The notes: generated from the sequence alone by a model not told the origin. 64,000 nucleotides of DNA from Pelomonas paludis (GCF_039872745.1 NZ_JBDPZD010000002.1:248001-312000), one strand, 5' to 3'. Shown: positions 16,344-25,921, counted from the first letter of the stretch. Numbers and translations are program-made.

Positions 16344-17270
16344 TCATCCGGCCAGGTAGCGCTCGGCACCGGCGGCGCGCAGCTGATCGGCCGCTGCCTG
16401 CCCGAGCGCCCGCGCGTCGGACAAGGACGCCACCGGCGCCGCCAGCGCCACCTTGAGCAGCGGCAGCGTCGGCTGCGTGGGGTGGCCCAACGCCGCCGTC
16501 AGCCGCAGGCCGCCGTCGGCCGGCACGGCATGGGCAGCCAGCGGCAGGCTGCAGCTGCCCCCCAGGGCGCGGGACACCGCACGTTCCGCCTCGCAAGCCT
16601 GCCAGGTCGGGGTGTGTGACAGCCGCGCCACGGCCTCGGCCAGCTGAGGCGCATCGGCGCGCAGCTCCAGGCCCAGCGCACCCTGGCCAGCGCAAGGGAT
16701 CATCTGGTCCACCTCGAACCAGGCCCGGATGCGCGCGCCCAGGCCCAGCCGCTTGAGCCCGGCGGAGGCCAGCACGATGGCGTCGTAGCCGCCTTCATCG
16801 AGCTTGCGCAGCCGGGTGTCGAGGTTGCCGCGCAGGGGCTCGACGCGCAGGTCGGGCCGCAGCGCCAGCAGTTGCGTCACGCGGCGCAGGCTGGAGCTGC
16901 CCACACAGGCGCCTTGAGGCAGCTCGGCCAGGCTGGCGTAGTGGTTGGCGACGAAGGCGTCACGCGGGTCCTCGCGCTCCAGCACGGCAGCCAGCACAAA
17001 GCCCTCGGGCAGCTCCATAGGCACGTCTTTGAGCGAATGCACGGCCAGGTCAGCCCGCCCCTCGCTGAGCGCCACCTCCAGCTCCTTGACAAACAGGCCC
17101 TTGCCGCCAATCTTGGACAGCGACTGGTCGAGGATCTGGTCGCCCCGCGTCGTCATGCCCAGCAGGCGGGCGGGGAGGCCCAGTTCGGTCTGCAAGCGGG
17201 CCTGCACATGCTCGGCCTGCCAAAGCGCCAGCCGGCTTTCGCGGGTGGCGATCACGATGGGAGAAGTCAT
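16344..17270 (-). CDS. hemC: Porphobilinogen deaminase (hydroxymethylbilane synthase)
   Basis: HemC condenses four porphobilinogens into hydroxymethylbilane. The 308 residues have the N-terminal IATRESRLALWQAEHV, catalytic-loop residues in HSLKDVPMELP, and the dipyrromethane cofactor attachment cysteine at Cys240 (LGGSCSLPLAAHA). I chose the ATG at 17270, giving the standard MTSPIVIATRES start. It is the first gene of the minus-strand hem operon and is divergent from ppc, sharing a 182-bp control region. Confidence 0.96.
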   Translation of the reverse strand: MTSPIVIATRESRLALWQAEHVQARLQTELGLPARLLGMTTRGDQILDQSLSKIGGKGLFVKELEVALSEGRADLAVHSLKDVPMELPEGFVLAAVLEREDPRDAFVANHYASLAELPQGACVGSSSLRRVTQLLALRPDLRVEPLRGNLDTRLRKLDEGGYDAIVLASAGLKRLGLGARIRAWFEVDQMIPCAGQGALGLELRADAPQLAEAVARLSHTPTWQACEAERAVSRALGGSCSLPLAAHAVPADGGLRLTAALGHPTQPTLPLLKVALAAPVASLSDARALGQAAADQLRAAGAERYLAG

Positions 17271-17412
17271 CCGGCGATTATCGGCACCCAGGCTCCGCTG
17301 GCCGTTTTCGCGGCACTCGAAGCGCCGCTTGGCAGGCAGGGAACCCACAATACGGGGGCGAGGCCCGCTTCTTGCTCCGTTTTTGCCAAGAAACTGCTAG
17401 AGTCATTTTGTA

Positions 17413-17425
17413 GTAACCAAGTTAC
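17413..17425. promoter_or_regulatory. Small palindrome between hemC and ppc
   Basis: GTAAC-CAA-GTTAC is a perfect 5-bp inverted repeat 27 nt before the ppc ATG. It could be an operator or the base of a 5'-UTR hairpin. Its position between divergent genes is the only support. Confidence 0.25.
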
Positions 17426-17452
17426 ATCCCTCCACCCTTGCGTCGTCCTGCC

Positions 17453-20242
17453 ATGCCAGCCACCAAGAAGTCCGCCCACGCCCAGGAACTTGAAAAGAAC
17501 CAGCCCCTGGTCGCCGATATTCGGCTGCTGGGTCGCTTGCTGGGCGACGTCATCCGCGAGCAGGAGGGCCGCGAGGCTTTCGAGCTGGTGGAGCGCGTGC
17601 GCAAGCTGGCCGTGGCCTACCGCCACAAGCACGACAAGGAAGCCGGCCGCAACTTCGACAAGACGCTCAAGAGCCTGTCGGGCGAACAGGCGGTGAGCGT
17701 GATCCGCGCGTTCAGCTATTTCTCGCACCTGGCCAACATCGCGGAAGACCGCCACCATGTGCGCCGCCGCGAAGTGCACGAGCGCGCCGGCCACCTGCAG
17801 CCGGGCTCACTGACCTACTGCATGGAGCACTTGCACGCGGCCGGCGTCCGCCCGGCGGAGATCACAGCCACGCTGCAGCGCGGCTTCATCTCGCCGGTGC
17901 TGACCGCCCACCCCACCGAGGTGCAGCGCAAGAGCATCCTGGACGCCGAGCGCGCCGTGGCCCAGTTGCTGGAGCAACGCGACCGCGCCCACTCTGACCG
18001 CGAACTGCGCGAGAACGAGGCCGCCCTGCGGGCCCGCATCACCCAGCTCTGGCAGACACGCATGCTGCGCTACTCCAAGCTGACGGTGAGCGACGAGATC
18101 GAGAACGCGCTCTCGTACTACCACGCCACCTTCCTGCGCCAGATCCCCAAGCTCTACGCCGAGCTGGAAGAGCACCTGCCCGGTGTCGACCTGAACAGCT
18201 TCCTGCGCATGGGCCACTGGATTGGCGGTGACCGCGACGGCAACCCCAACGTCGGCGCCGCCACGCTGCGCCAGGCCCTCAAGCGCCAGAGCGAAGTGGC
18301 CCTGCGCCACTACCTGACCGAGATCCACGAGCTGGGCGCCGAGCTGTCCATCTCGCTGCGCCTGACGGGCGTCTCGCCCGAGATGCAAAAGCTCGCCGAG
18401 CGCAGCCCCGACCAAAACGCCCACCGCCTGGACGAGCCCTACCGCCGGGCGCTCACGGGCATGTACGCCCGCCTGGCCGCCACGCTGCACCAGCTGACCG
18501 GCACCGAGGCCCTACGCCACGCCGTGGCCCCTCAGGACCCCTACCGCAGTGCCGATGAACTGCTGGCCGACCTGCGCGTGATCGAAGCCTCGCTGGCCAG
18601 CCACCATGCCCAAGCCCTGATCCCGCAACGCCTGGCCCCGCTGATCCGCGCCGTGCGCGTGTTCGGCTTCTACCTGGCGACCCTGGACCTGCGCCAGTCC
18701 AGCGACCAGCACGAGCTGGTGCTGGCCGAGCTGCTGGCCACCGCCCGCATCGAAGGCAACTACAGCGCCCTCGACGAAGACACCAAGCGCGCCCTGCTGC
18801 TGCGTGTGCTCAACGATGCGCGCCCCCTGCGCGTGATCGGCGCCGCCTACTCCGACAAGACCGTGGGCGAGCTCGCCATCTTCGAAGCGGCCCGCGAAGC
18901 GCTGAACAAGTTCGGCCGAGAGGCCCTGCGCCACTACATCATTTCGCACACCGAGTCGGTGTCCGACCTGCTCGAAGTGGCTGTGCTGCTCAAGGAAACC
19001 GGCCTGCTGCGCGGCACGCTGGATCGCGAAGCCGTCAGCGACCTCATCATCGTCCCGCTGTTCGAGACCATTGGCGACCTGCGTATCGCGCCGGCCATCA
19101 TGCGCGAGTTCTACGCGCTGCCCGGCATCCGCGACATGGTCCAGCGCAGTGGCGCCGAGCAGGACATCATGCTCGGCTACTCCGACTCCAACAAGGACGG
19201 CGGCATGTTCACGAGCTCCTGGGAGCTCTACCGTGCCGAGCTTGCCCTCGTCGAGCTGTTCGACGAGCTCAAGGCCAGCGCGCCGCTCACGCTGCGCCTC
19301 TTCCACGGCCGTGGCGGCACCGTCGGCCGTGGCGGCGGCCCCAGCTACCAGGCCATCCTGGCCCAGCCCCCGGGCACCGTGAACGGCCAGATCCGCCTGA
19401 CCGAACAGGGCGAAGTCATCGCCTCCAAGTACGCCCACCCCGAGATCGGCCGGCGCAACCTGGAGACCCTGGTCGCCGCCACGCTGGAAGCCACGCTGCT
19501 GCACCCCACGCAGGACGCACCCAAGTCCTTCCTCGATGCCGCCCAGAAGCTCTCGGACTGCTCCTTCGGCGCCTACCGCAAGCTGGTCTACGAGACCCCC
19601 GGCTTTGCCGACTACTTCTTCGCCAGCACTCCGATCCGCGAGATCGCCGAGCTGAATATCGGCTCGCGCCCCGCCTCCCGCAAGGCCACGCGCGCCATCG
19701 AAGACCTGCGCGCCATTCCCTGGTCCTTCTCCTGGGGCCAGGCCCGCGTCGCCCTGCCCGGCTGGTGCGGCTTTGGCTCTGGCATCGAGGGCTTCCTGGG
19801 CGCCGAGCCGGCCCAGCGCGCCAAGAACCTGGCCTTGCTCAAGCGCATGTACAAGGGCTGGCCCTTCTTCAAGACCGTGCTGTCCAACCTCGACATGGTG
19901 CTGGCCAAGAGCGACCTCGCCCTGGCCGAGCGCTACCTCGACCTGGTCGCCGACAAGAAGCTCGCCAAGCGCATCTTTGCCGCCATTCAGGCCGAGTACG
20001 CCCGCACCGAAGAGGCTGTGCGCCTCATCACCGGCGAAGGCAAACGCCTGGCGGGCAATCCCTCGCTGGCCCGCTCCATCGAGCATCGCTTCCCCTACAT
20101 CGACCCGCTCAACCACCTGCAGGTCGAACTGATGCGCCGCTACCGCCGCATGGAAGCCGCCGACCCGGCGATGGAACGCGTGCAGCGCGGCATCCATCTG
20201 TCGATCAACGGCATCGCCGCCGGCCTGCGCAACACGGGCTGA
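17453..20242 (+). CDS. ppc: Phosphoenolpyruvate carboxylase
   Basis: Ppc carboxylates phosphoenolpyruvate to oxaloacetate, refilling the TCA cycle. The 929 residues show the catalytic-His segment (VLTAHPTEVQRKS), the active-site block GGDRDGNPNVG, the glycine-rich loop FHGRGGTVGRGGGP, and the conserved C-terminal tail ending in …RNTG. The ATG at 17453 was preferred over a TTG five codons earlier. It stands alone on the plus strand. Confidence 0.98.
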   Translation: MPATKKSAHAQELEKNQPLVADIRLLGRLLGDVIREQEGREAFELVERVRKLAVAYRHKHDKEAGRNFDKTLKSLSGEQAVSVIRAFSYFSHLANIAEDRHHVRRREVHERAGHLQPGSLTYCMEHLHAAGVRPAEITATLQRGFISPVLTAHPTEVQRKSILDAERAVAQLLEQRDRAHSDRELRENEAALRARITQLWQTRMLRYSKLTVSDEIENALSYYHATFLRQIPKLYAELEEHLPGVDLNSFLRMGHWIGGDRDGNPNVGAATLRQALKRQSEVALRHYLTEIHELGAELSISLRLTGVSPEMQKLAERSPDQNAHRLDEPYRRALTGMYARLAATLHQLTGTEALRHAVAPQDPYRSADELLADLRVIEASLASHHAQALIPQRLAPLIRAVRVFGFYLATLDLRQSSDQHELVLAELLATARIEGNYSALDEDTKRALLLRVLNDARPLRVIGAAYSDKTVGELAIFEAAREALNKFGREALRHYIISHTESVSDLLEVAVLLKETGLLRGTLDREAVSDLIIVPLFETIGDLRIAPAIMREFYALPGIRDMVQRSGAEQDIMLGYSDSNKDGGMFTSSWELYRAELALVELFDELKASAPLTLRLFHGRGGTVGRGGGPSYQAILAQPPGTVNGQIRLTEQGEVIASKYAHPEIGRRNLETLVAATLEATLLHPTQDAPKSFLDAAQKLSDCSFGAYRKLVYETPGFADYFFASTPIREIAELNIGSRPASRKATRAIEDLRAIPWSFSWGQARVALPGWCGFGSGIEGFLGAEPAQRAKNLALLKRMYKGWPFFKTVLSNLDMVLAKSDLALAERYLDLVADKKLAKRIFAAIQAEYARTEEAVRLITGEGKRLAGNPSLARSIEHRFPYIDPLNHLQVELMRRYRRMEAADPAMERVQRGIHLSINGIAAGLRNTG

Positions 20243-20257
20243 CGCCCCAATGAGTGC

Positions 20258-20286
20258 GGTGAGTGCCGCCCGGCGTGGCGCTCACC
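20258..20286 (+). terminator. Hairpin after ppc (possible terminator)
   Basis: GGTGAGTGCC (20258-20267) pairs with GGCGCTCACC (20277-20286), ten pairs with one wobble, 15 nt after the ppc stop. No T-run follows, so intrinsic termination is uncertain. Confidence 0.4.
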
Positions 20287-20329
20287 ATCCGCAAACTCAA
20301 CAAGGCCAGCTGGCGCTTCTGCAGCCCCG

Positions 20330-21676
20330 TCAGGGCGGCTTGGTTGCGCTTGCCGGTCGATCAACTGCCTGCCTGGCCCGCCAACGACGGGCTAGCTCGT
20401 CTTGATTGGCGTCGCGCGTTTTGATGCCCGCCTGAAGTGAGTCCCACTCCCGTCCCGGCCTGTTGCTCAGAATCGCTTCGCGCCACATCGGCAGCACGGC
20501 GCAGTGCGAGGTCGCTCTTAAGCGATCAAACTGCTTAGAAAGGGCGTCCAGACTCTCAGACTGGAACTGCTTCGCAGCATCGAGCGCGGTCTGTCGCACC
20601 GCCCAGCGTTCGCGCAGCAAAGCGTCACCCTGGCTGGCGCGCTCGCTGAGTCTCATCGCGATGCTTCGCTCCAGAACATCGCCCTCACGCCAGAGCAATT
20701 CAGCCGCAGCGGTGCACGCCGAAGCTGGCAGCACATAGCTGCCGGAGGTGCTGCAGGGTCGTGTGATCCCCAAAAAGCTCGGCAGCATCAACGTTCCCGC
20801 ACCGCCCGAGAGGACGCCGAGCTCAACTTCTTCCGTCAGCCCGCCATTGGCCGGTCCGAGCAGTTTCTCCAGGATGTCTGTGAACTCCTGTACGTATGAG
20901 TGTGCATAGCGGGCCTCGGCCATCCAGCGGCCATGGACGTAACGCAACTCATCAGCGCGCGCCTCTTTGGTTGGCAACGCGGCCAGCCAGGCGTACAGGT
21001 TCTGCGGCTCCAGACGCGACCACTGGGCACGGTCGACATTCGCACAGCGGCCCAGCTCGCAGGGCCGCAGCACAGCCAGCGCCGTCACCATGGGATCGGT
21101 GCTGGTGCGGGCCAGGGCCTGAAGTCGGCTGCGGGCGGCTGCATCGTCGCCGTATACGCTTTCGAGCCACTCCGCCACGGCACGCGATCGCTCGTCGCGG
21201 CGCGCAGAAAGTTGCTGGATCCATCGTCGCTGCACTGCACTCGCCGCCTGTTGCAGTACGCGAGCGCCGTCCAACTGCGCCATCTCCGCCAAGCGCTCGG
21301 CAGTGATCTGCTCGTGCTTGGCCAGGAAGGCATCTGTTTCCCGCTCATGCTCTGCGGCCCCGTAACCGCACCAATCCGCCCGCATCCGTTGCGCCCGGGC
21401 GCTGAGGGGACGACCCTCGAGCGCCGAGTCTGGCTGACTAGCGGGCAAACCTGGCGGTTGTCCGGCGGGCAACGGTCCGGCGGCCTGGGCGAGACGGATC
21501 GGCGCGGATCGAGCGTGCTTCATCGTGGCAGCGCCAGGGGGCAGGGCACTGGCCTCCGCCACGCCCCGGGTCGCCCGATAGAGCAGCAGGCCCACAAGCA
21601 GAACGAGCACGACAAGCACGAGCGCAAAGACGGCGCGCAGTGCCTTCCCGCGACGCCCACCCTGCCCCGCCCTCAT
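20330..21676 (-). CDS. Unknown single-pass membrane protein in a LytTR two-component operon
   Basis: I do not recognise a family. The ATG at 21676 overlaps the stop of the response-regulator gene (ATGA), giving 448 residues. A basic N-terminus (about 1-14) is followed by one long hydrophobic helix (about 15-34, rich in V and L) and a large helical periplasmic region, in an N-in, C-out topology. Four cysteines occur in pairs (…PCELGRCANV…, …RPCSTSG…, …PASACTAA…), and the tail is rich in Arg/Gln/Ala. Translational coupling to the sensor-regulator pair suggests it is either the effector of the system or an accessory sensor. No enzyme motif is visible. The gene ends 88 bp from the convergent ppc stop. 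Confidence 0.7.
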   Translation of the reverse strand: MRAGQGGRRGKALRAVFALVLVVLVLLVGLLLYRATRGVAEASALPPGAATMKHARSAPIRLAQAAGPLPAGQPPGLPASQPDSALEGRPLSARAQRMRADWCGYGAAEHERETDAFLAKHEQITAERLAEMAQLDGARVLQQAASAVQRRWIQQLSARRDERSRAVAEWLESVYGDDAAARSRLQALARTSTDPMVTALAVLRPCELGRCANVDRAQWSRLEPQNLYAWLAALPTKEARADELRYVHGRWMAEARYAHSYVQEFTDILEKLLGPANGGLTEEVELGVLSGGAGTLMLPSFLGITRPCSTSGSYVLPASACTAAAELLWREGDVLERSIAMRLSERASQGDALLRERWAVRQTALDAAKQFQSESLDALSKQFDRLRATSHCAVLPMWREAILSNRPGREWDSLQAGIKTRDANQDELARRWRARQAVDRPASATKPP

Positions 21677-22482
21677 ACCGCGCGCAAAGCCTCCCGCACC
21701 GCCGCCACCTGGCGGCGTGACACCAGCAGCCATTCGTCCACATGGACGATGCGCACGGCCCAGCCATCGCCGCTGTCGGGGTCGGCGTCGGCCGGGGCGA
21801 CGAGGGCGTGGCGCTCCAGCTCGCGCACGGCGGAGCGGGCGACCAGGGCGTTGCGGTGGATGCGCAGGAAGCGGTCGGGCCAGCGGACTTCCAGGTCGGA
21901 CAGGCTGCCATCCATCAGGTGCGATTCGGTCGCCGTGCGGACGACGACGTACTTCTGGTCGGCCTTGAAGTACAGCACCTCGGCCAGCGGCACACGCACC
22001 AGGCGGCCGCGTTCGGTGAGGGTGACGAACTCGCCGTCGGCGCCGTCAGACGCGGGCTCGGCGGCATCGCGCAGGGTCACGGCGGCCTGGCGTTCGGCCA
22101 GGCGTTGAGCGGCCTTGGCCAGCGCCGCCTGCAGGCGCTCGCGCCGCACGGGCTTGGTGAGGAAGTCCAGCGCCTCGACCTCGAAGGCCTGCAGCGCATG
22201 CGAGGGGTGGGCGGTGACGAAGATGATCAACGGCGTGTTGGGCCGCTCACGCAGGCTGTCGGCAAACTGCAGGCCGTCGGGGCCGGGCATCTGCACATCC
22301 AGCAGCACCAGGTCGCAAGCATGCTCGCGCAGCCAGGATCCGGCTTGCGTGCCGGTGGCAGCCTCGGCCACCACCTCCAGCCGTAGCTCGCCGCGCTGCT
22401 CGTGGATGGCCTCGACCAGGCCGCGCAGGCGCAAGCGGGCCAGGGGCTCGTCATCGACTATCAGGATCTTGATCGGGTTCAT
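21673..22482 (-). CDS. LytTR-family response regulator
   Basis: This 269-residue two-domain regulator has a CheY-like receiver (1-125) with the acidic pair in LIVDDEPLARLRLRG, the phospho-acceptor Asp62 (LVLLDVQMPGPDG) and the conserved Lys (ALDFLTKPVRRE). A linker follows, then a LytTR DNA-binding domain (about 160-265, with YFKADQKYVVVRT and LRIHRNALV). LytTR domains bind direct repeats by beta-strands. The gene overlaps its sensor kinase by 4 bases upstream and the unknown membrane protein by 4 bases downstream, so the three are one unit. Confidence 0.93.
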   Translation of the reverse strand: MNPIKILIVDDEPLARLRLRGLVEAIHEQRGELRLEVVAEAATGTQAGSWLREHACDLVLLDVQMPGPDGLQFADSLRERPNTPLIIFVTAHPSHALQAFEVEALDFLTKPVRRERLQAALAKAAQRLAERQAAVTLRDAAEPASDGADGEFVTLTERGRLVRVPLAEVLYFKADQKYVVVRTATESHLMDGSLSDLEVRWPDRFLRIHRNALVARSAVRELERHALVAPADADPDSGDGWAVRIVHVDEWLLVSRRQVAAVREALRAV

Positions 22483-23591
22483 CGCAAGGGCACCACGATG
22501 CGCAGGCTGTAGCGGTCGGGCTTGGCATCCACGTCAAACACGGCGGCCACATCGTGCAGCAGGTGCAGGCGCTGGCGGACGTTGGGCAGGGCCAGGCCAT
22601 GGCCGGGCTGCTTGGTCGGCTGACCCACGGTGTTGGTGATTCGGATCTCGACCTCGCTGCCCTTCTGGTTGGTGATGATCTCCAACTCGCCACCCTCCTC
22701 GTTGGGCTCGACGCCATGGCGCACGGCGTTCTCCACCAGCGGCTGCAGCAGCAGCGGCGGTACGCGGGCGCGCTTGGCGGCAGGGTCGAGCTTCCAGACG
22801 ATGCGCAGGCGCTTGCCGAAGCGGATCTGCTCGATGGCCAGGTAGCGGCGGGCCAGGTCGATTTCTTCTTCCAGGCTGACCGACGCGCTCGCATCGGCCA
22901 GGGCGACGCGGAAGAGCTCCGCCAGGTCTTCGAGCACGCTCTCGGCGCGGGCGGGGTCCACCTGCACCAGGGCGATGGCGCTGTTGAGCGTGTTGAAGAG
23001 GAAGTGCGGCCGGATGCGTGACTGCAGCTCCACCAGTTGCGCCAGCGCATTGGCAGGGCGCTGGGTACGCTCACGCAGGCGCAGCCAGGCCAGCATCACG
23101 CCGCCCATGCTGGCGCCGCACAAGGCCACGCTGACGAGACGGAAGCTCGTGGTCTCGATGACCGAGACGGCATCCAGCGCCACCCAGCCAAACAGGCCGC
23201 ACAACGCCCCAAGCCCCATCAGCAGCAGCCACTGGCCGGCATCGCCCAGGCGCGCCAGCAACCGCTTGAAGCCGCACACCGCCAGCAGCCAGGTGAGCAG
23301 GCCAAACATGGTGACCACGGTGCCTGTGGACAGCAGGTTGACCCATTGCGCCAGGTTCTGCGCGGACATGGCCGTGCCGAGGGCCAGGCAGGCCTGCACG
23401 CCCAACACCGCGCGCAGCACCAGCCCCACATGGCAGACGTCGAACTCGCGCCCAGGGTCGAACAGCGGCCGCATGGGCGCTGCCTGAAGCTGGGTGGGAG
23501 AAAAGCCCAGCACGGTGCTGAGATCCATCGTGCCGTGCCAGATGCTGGTCTTGGGGCCATCCTGCGGGGCGCGACGCTTGAAAAATGCCAT
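22479..23591 (-). CDS. LytS/YehU-type sensor histidine kinase
   Basis: The protein has 370 residues from the ATG at 23591. Four membrane helices lie at about 55-75, 84-107, 119-141 and 150-170. The His_kinase segment has the phosphorylated His196 (RPHFLFNTLNS). The ATPase domain has an N-box (PLVENAVRHGVEPNE) and a G-box (GHGLALPNVRQRL). There is no large periplasmic sensor domain, so the signal is probably sensed in the membrane. The start is uncertain because no good ribosome site precedes 23591; a second ATG at 23528 is possible. It is divergent from argH. Confidence 0.9.
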   Translation of the reverse strand: MAFFKRRAPQDGPKTSIWHGTMDLSTVLGFSPTQLQAAPMRPLFDPGREFDVCHVGLVLRAVLGVQACLALGTAMSAQNLAQWVNLLSTGTVVTMFGLLTWLLAVCGFKRLLARLGDAGQWLLLMGLGALCGLFGWVALDAVSVIETTSFRLVSVALCGASMGGVMLAWLRLRERTQRPANALAQLVELQSRIRPHFLFNTLNSAIALVQVDPARAESVLEDLAELFRVALADASASVSLEEEIDLARRYLAIEQIRFGKRLRIVWKLDPAAKRARVPPLLLQPLVENAVRHGVEPNEEGGELEIITNQKGSEVEIRITNTVGQPTKQPGHGLALPNVRQRLHLLHDVAAVFDVDAKPDRYSLRIVVPLR

Positions 23592-23712
23592 AAATGCAGT
23601 CGAAGCAAGGGGCGCGGAAGGCGCGGAAGGCCCGGCCGATAATGCCGGCCGCCATTCTGCGTCCGGCCCAAGCGGCTGCCGCCTTCCCCACACCTTCTGT
23701 TACCGCCCACCC

Positions 23713-25116
23713 GTGAACGACGACCACAACCAGCTCGCCAAGAAGTCCCAAGCCTGGTCGGCCCTGTTTTCAGAGCCGATGAGCGACCTGGTCAAGCGCT
23801 ACACGGCCAGCGTCGATTTCGACAAGCGCCTCTGGCGCGCCGACATCACGGGCAGCCTGGCGCACGCCGAGATGCTGCAGGCCCAGGGCATCCTGTCGGC
23901 CGAGGACCACGCCGCCATCCAGAAGGGCATGGCCCAGATCAGCGCCGAGATCGAGGCCGGCAGCTTCGTCTGGAAGCTGGATCTCGAAGACGTGCACCTC
24001 AACGTCGAGGCCCGCTTGACCGAGCTGGTCGGCATCGCCGGCAAGCGCCTGCATACCGGCCGCAGCCGCAATGACCAGGTCGCCACCGACGTGCGCCTGT
24101 GGCTGCGTGGCGAGATCGACGAGATCAGCGTGCTGCTCGTCGCCCTGCAGCGCGTGCTGGTCGAGCAGGCCGCGAAGCACGCCGAGGTCATCCTGCCCGG
24201 CTTCACCCACCTGCAGGTGGCCCAGCCGGTGAGCTTTGGCCACCACCTGCTGGCCTATGTCGAGATGTTTGCGCGCGATGCCGAGCGCCTGGCCGATGTG
24301 CGCAAGCGCGTGAACCGCCTGCCCTTGGGGGCCGCCGCGCTGGCCGGCACCAGCTACCCGCTGGACCGCGAGCGCGTGGCCGCCACCCTGGGCATGGAAG
24401 GCGTCTGCCAGAACAGCCTCGACGCCGTCAGCGACCGCGACTTCGCCATCGAGTTCTCGGCGGCCGCATCGCTGGCCATGGTGCACATCTCGCGCCTGTC
24501 GGAGGAGCTGATCCTCTGGATGAGCCAGAACTTCGGCTTCATCGCCCTGCCCGATGCCTTCTGCACCGGCTCGTCGATCATGCCGCAGAAGAAAAACCCC
24601 GACGTGCCCGAGCTGGCGCGCGGCAAGACGGGCCGCGTGGTGGGCCATCTGGTCGGCCTCGTGACCCTGATGAAGGGCCAGCCCCTGGCCTACAACAAGG
24701 ACAACCAGGAAGACAAGGAGCCGCTGTTCGACACGGTGGACACCTTGAAGGACACGCTGCGCATCTTTGCCGACATGCTGGCCGGCCTGACCGTCAAGCC
24801 CGAGGCCATGCGCGCCGCCGCGCTGCGTGGCTATGCGACGGCGACCGACCTGGCCGACTACCTGGTCAAGAAGGGCCTGCCCTTCCGAGACGCGCACGAG
24901 GTGGTGGCCCATGCGGTGAAGACCGCGAGCACGCGCGGCATCGACCTGGCGGCCTTGTCGCTCGACGAGTTGCGCGCCTTTGATGCGCGTATCGAGAACG
25001 ATGTGTTCGAGGTGCTGTCGCTGGAGGGCTCGCTCAATGCGCGCTCGACGCTCGGCGGCACAGCGCCGAGCCAGGTGCGGGCGCAGGTGGCGCGGCACCG
25101 CAGCCGGCTTGGCTGA
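23713..25116 (+). CDS. argH: Argininosuccinate lyase
   Basis: ArgH splits argininosuccinate to arginine and fumarate, the last step of arginine synthesis. The 467 residues carry LHTGRSRNDQVATDVRLW, the AHxE-equivalent GFTHLQVAQPVSFGHH, and the superfamily signature GSSIMPQKKNPD, whose Ser is the catalytic base. The start is GTG at 23713 (VNDDHNQLAKK…). The frame stays open upstream over the divergent kinase gene but has no family similarity there. No other arg genes are adjacent. Confidence 0.96.
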   Translation: MNDDHNQLAKKSQAWSALFSEPMSDLVKRYTASVDFDKRLWRADITGSLAHAEMLQAQGILSAEDHAAIQKGMAQISAEIEAGSFVWKLDLEDVHLNVEARLTELVGIAGKRLHTGRSRNDQVATDVRLWLRGEIDEISVLLVALQRVLVEQAAKHAEVILPGFTHLQVAQPVSFGHHLLAYVEMFARDAERLADVRKRVNRLPLGAAALAGTSYPLDRERVAATLGMEGVCQNSLDAVSDRDFAIEFSAAASLAMVHISRLSEELILWMSQNFGFIALPDAFCTGSSIMPQKKNPDVPELARGKTGRVVGHLVGLVTLMKGQPLAYNKDNQEDKEPLFDTVDTLKDTLRIFADMLAGLTVKPEAMRAAALRGYATATDLADYLVKKGLPFRDAHEVVAHAVKTASTRGIDLAALSLDELRAFDARIENDVFEVLSLEGSLNARSTLGGTAPSQVRAQVARHRSRLG

Positions 25117-25136
25117 GAACCCAACGCACAAAAGAA

Positions 25137-25160
25137 AACGGCGGGCTTTGGCCCGCCGTT
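25137..25160. terminator. Bidirectional terminator between argH and the lectin-like gene
   Basis: A 10-bp perfect stem (AACGGCGGGC with GCCCGCCGTT) and a 4-nt loop lie between convergent genes. On the minus strand it is followed by TTCTTTTG, a fair U-tract for the lectin-like gene; on the plus strand it serves argH less well. Confidence 0.8.
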
Positions 25161-25181
25161 GCTTCGTCTGGGTCTACCCGC

Positions 25182-25769
25182 TCAGCGACCCTGCAGGCGC
25201 CGACGCACCACCAGGGCGCCCAGGCCCAAGGCTGACAGCAGCACCGAGGTGGGCTCTGGCACCGGCGCACTGAACTCGACCAGATAGCCATTGGCAAAGG
25301 CGACGTTGTCGCCCGGGCCGCCATGGTCATTCCAGCTGCCACCGGCACCCCAGTTGAGGTGCACATAGTTCTCGCCGTTGCAGCAGTTGTTGGGTTCGCC
25401 CGGCGACCAATTGAAGTAGGTCAGCGCCTGACCGTTCTCGGGGCCCGCGCGCCAGGTCCAACTGCCCTCGTGGCCGTCATCGGAGGCGGCGATCCAGGCC
25501 AGGCGGCCACCGGCAGCCGTGGCGCCAGCAAAGTTGTCTTCCGCTGCGCTGGTGATGGTGGCGAGGTGACCTTGCAGGCCCGCCCAGGTCATGGTGCCGG
25601 CGGCGGCCAGCGCGTTCTGCCAGGTCAGATTGGTATCGACGTAGAGGTAGTAGTGGCCATTGCCGCCACTGCCCACGGTCCACTGCACGGGATCGGCGGC
25701 ATGCGCTGCCTGAACGCCGGCCACGGCGAAGAGGCTGAGCGCCAGCCGGGAGAAGGATTTCTTGTGCAT
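25182..25769 (-). CDS. Secreted C-type-lectin-like PEP-CTERM protein
   Basis: This 195-residue exported protein has a signal peptide to about residue 25 (…QAAHA-AD). Its C-type-lectin-like domain (about 28-168) carries an EPN motif (125-127, in SPGEPNNCC) and a WND motif (146-148), which in classical lectins bind Ca2+ and mannose-type sugars. The C-terminal PEP-CTERM sorting signal (VPEP at 170-173, a hydrophobic helix, then VVRRRLQGR) would be processed by an exosortase/EpsH system encoded elsewhere. GGAG stands 7 nt before the ATG. Known relatives accompany exopolysaccharide production. A role in matrix or surface binding is inference. Confidence 0.9.
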   Translation of the reverse strand: MHKKSFSRLALSLFAVAGVQAAHAADPVQWTVGSGGNGHYYLYVDTNLTWQNALAAAGTMTWAGLQGHLATITSAAEDNFAGATAAGGRLAWIAASDDGHEGSWTWRAGPENGQALTYFNWSPGEPNNCCNGENYVHLNWGAGGSWNDHGGPGDNVAFANGYLVEFSAPVPEPTSVLLSALGLGALVVRRRLQGR

Positions 25770-25921
25770 CGAGACACTCCAAAACGTGGGTGGGTCCGGT
25801 CTGATGGCCGGCGAGGTGCAGTGTCTCGAAGACCCGCCAAATTGCCAGCCCGGTGACCGTCTACGTTCTAGGGAGCCCCCCTCAAATGCATGTCAGCGAA
25901 TCGTTCGCCATGTAAGCAATT

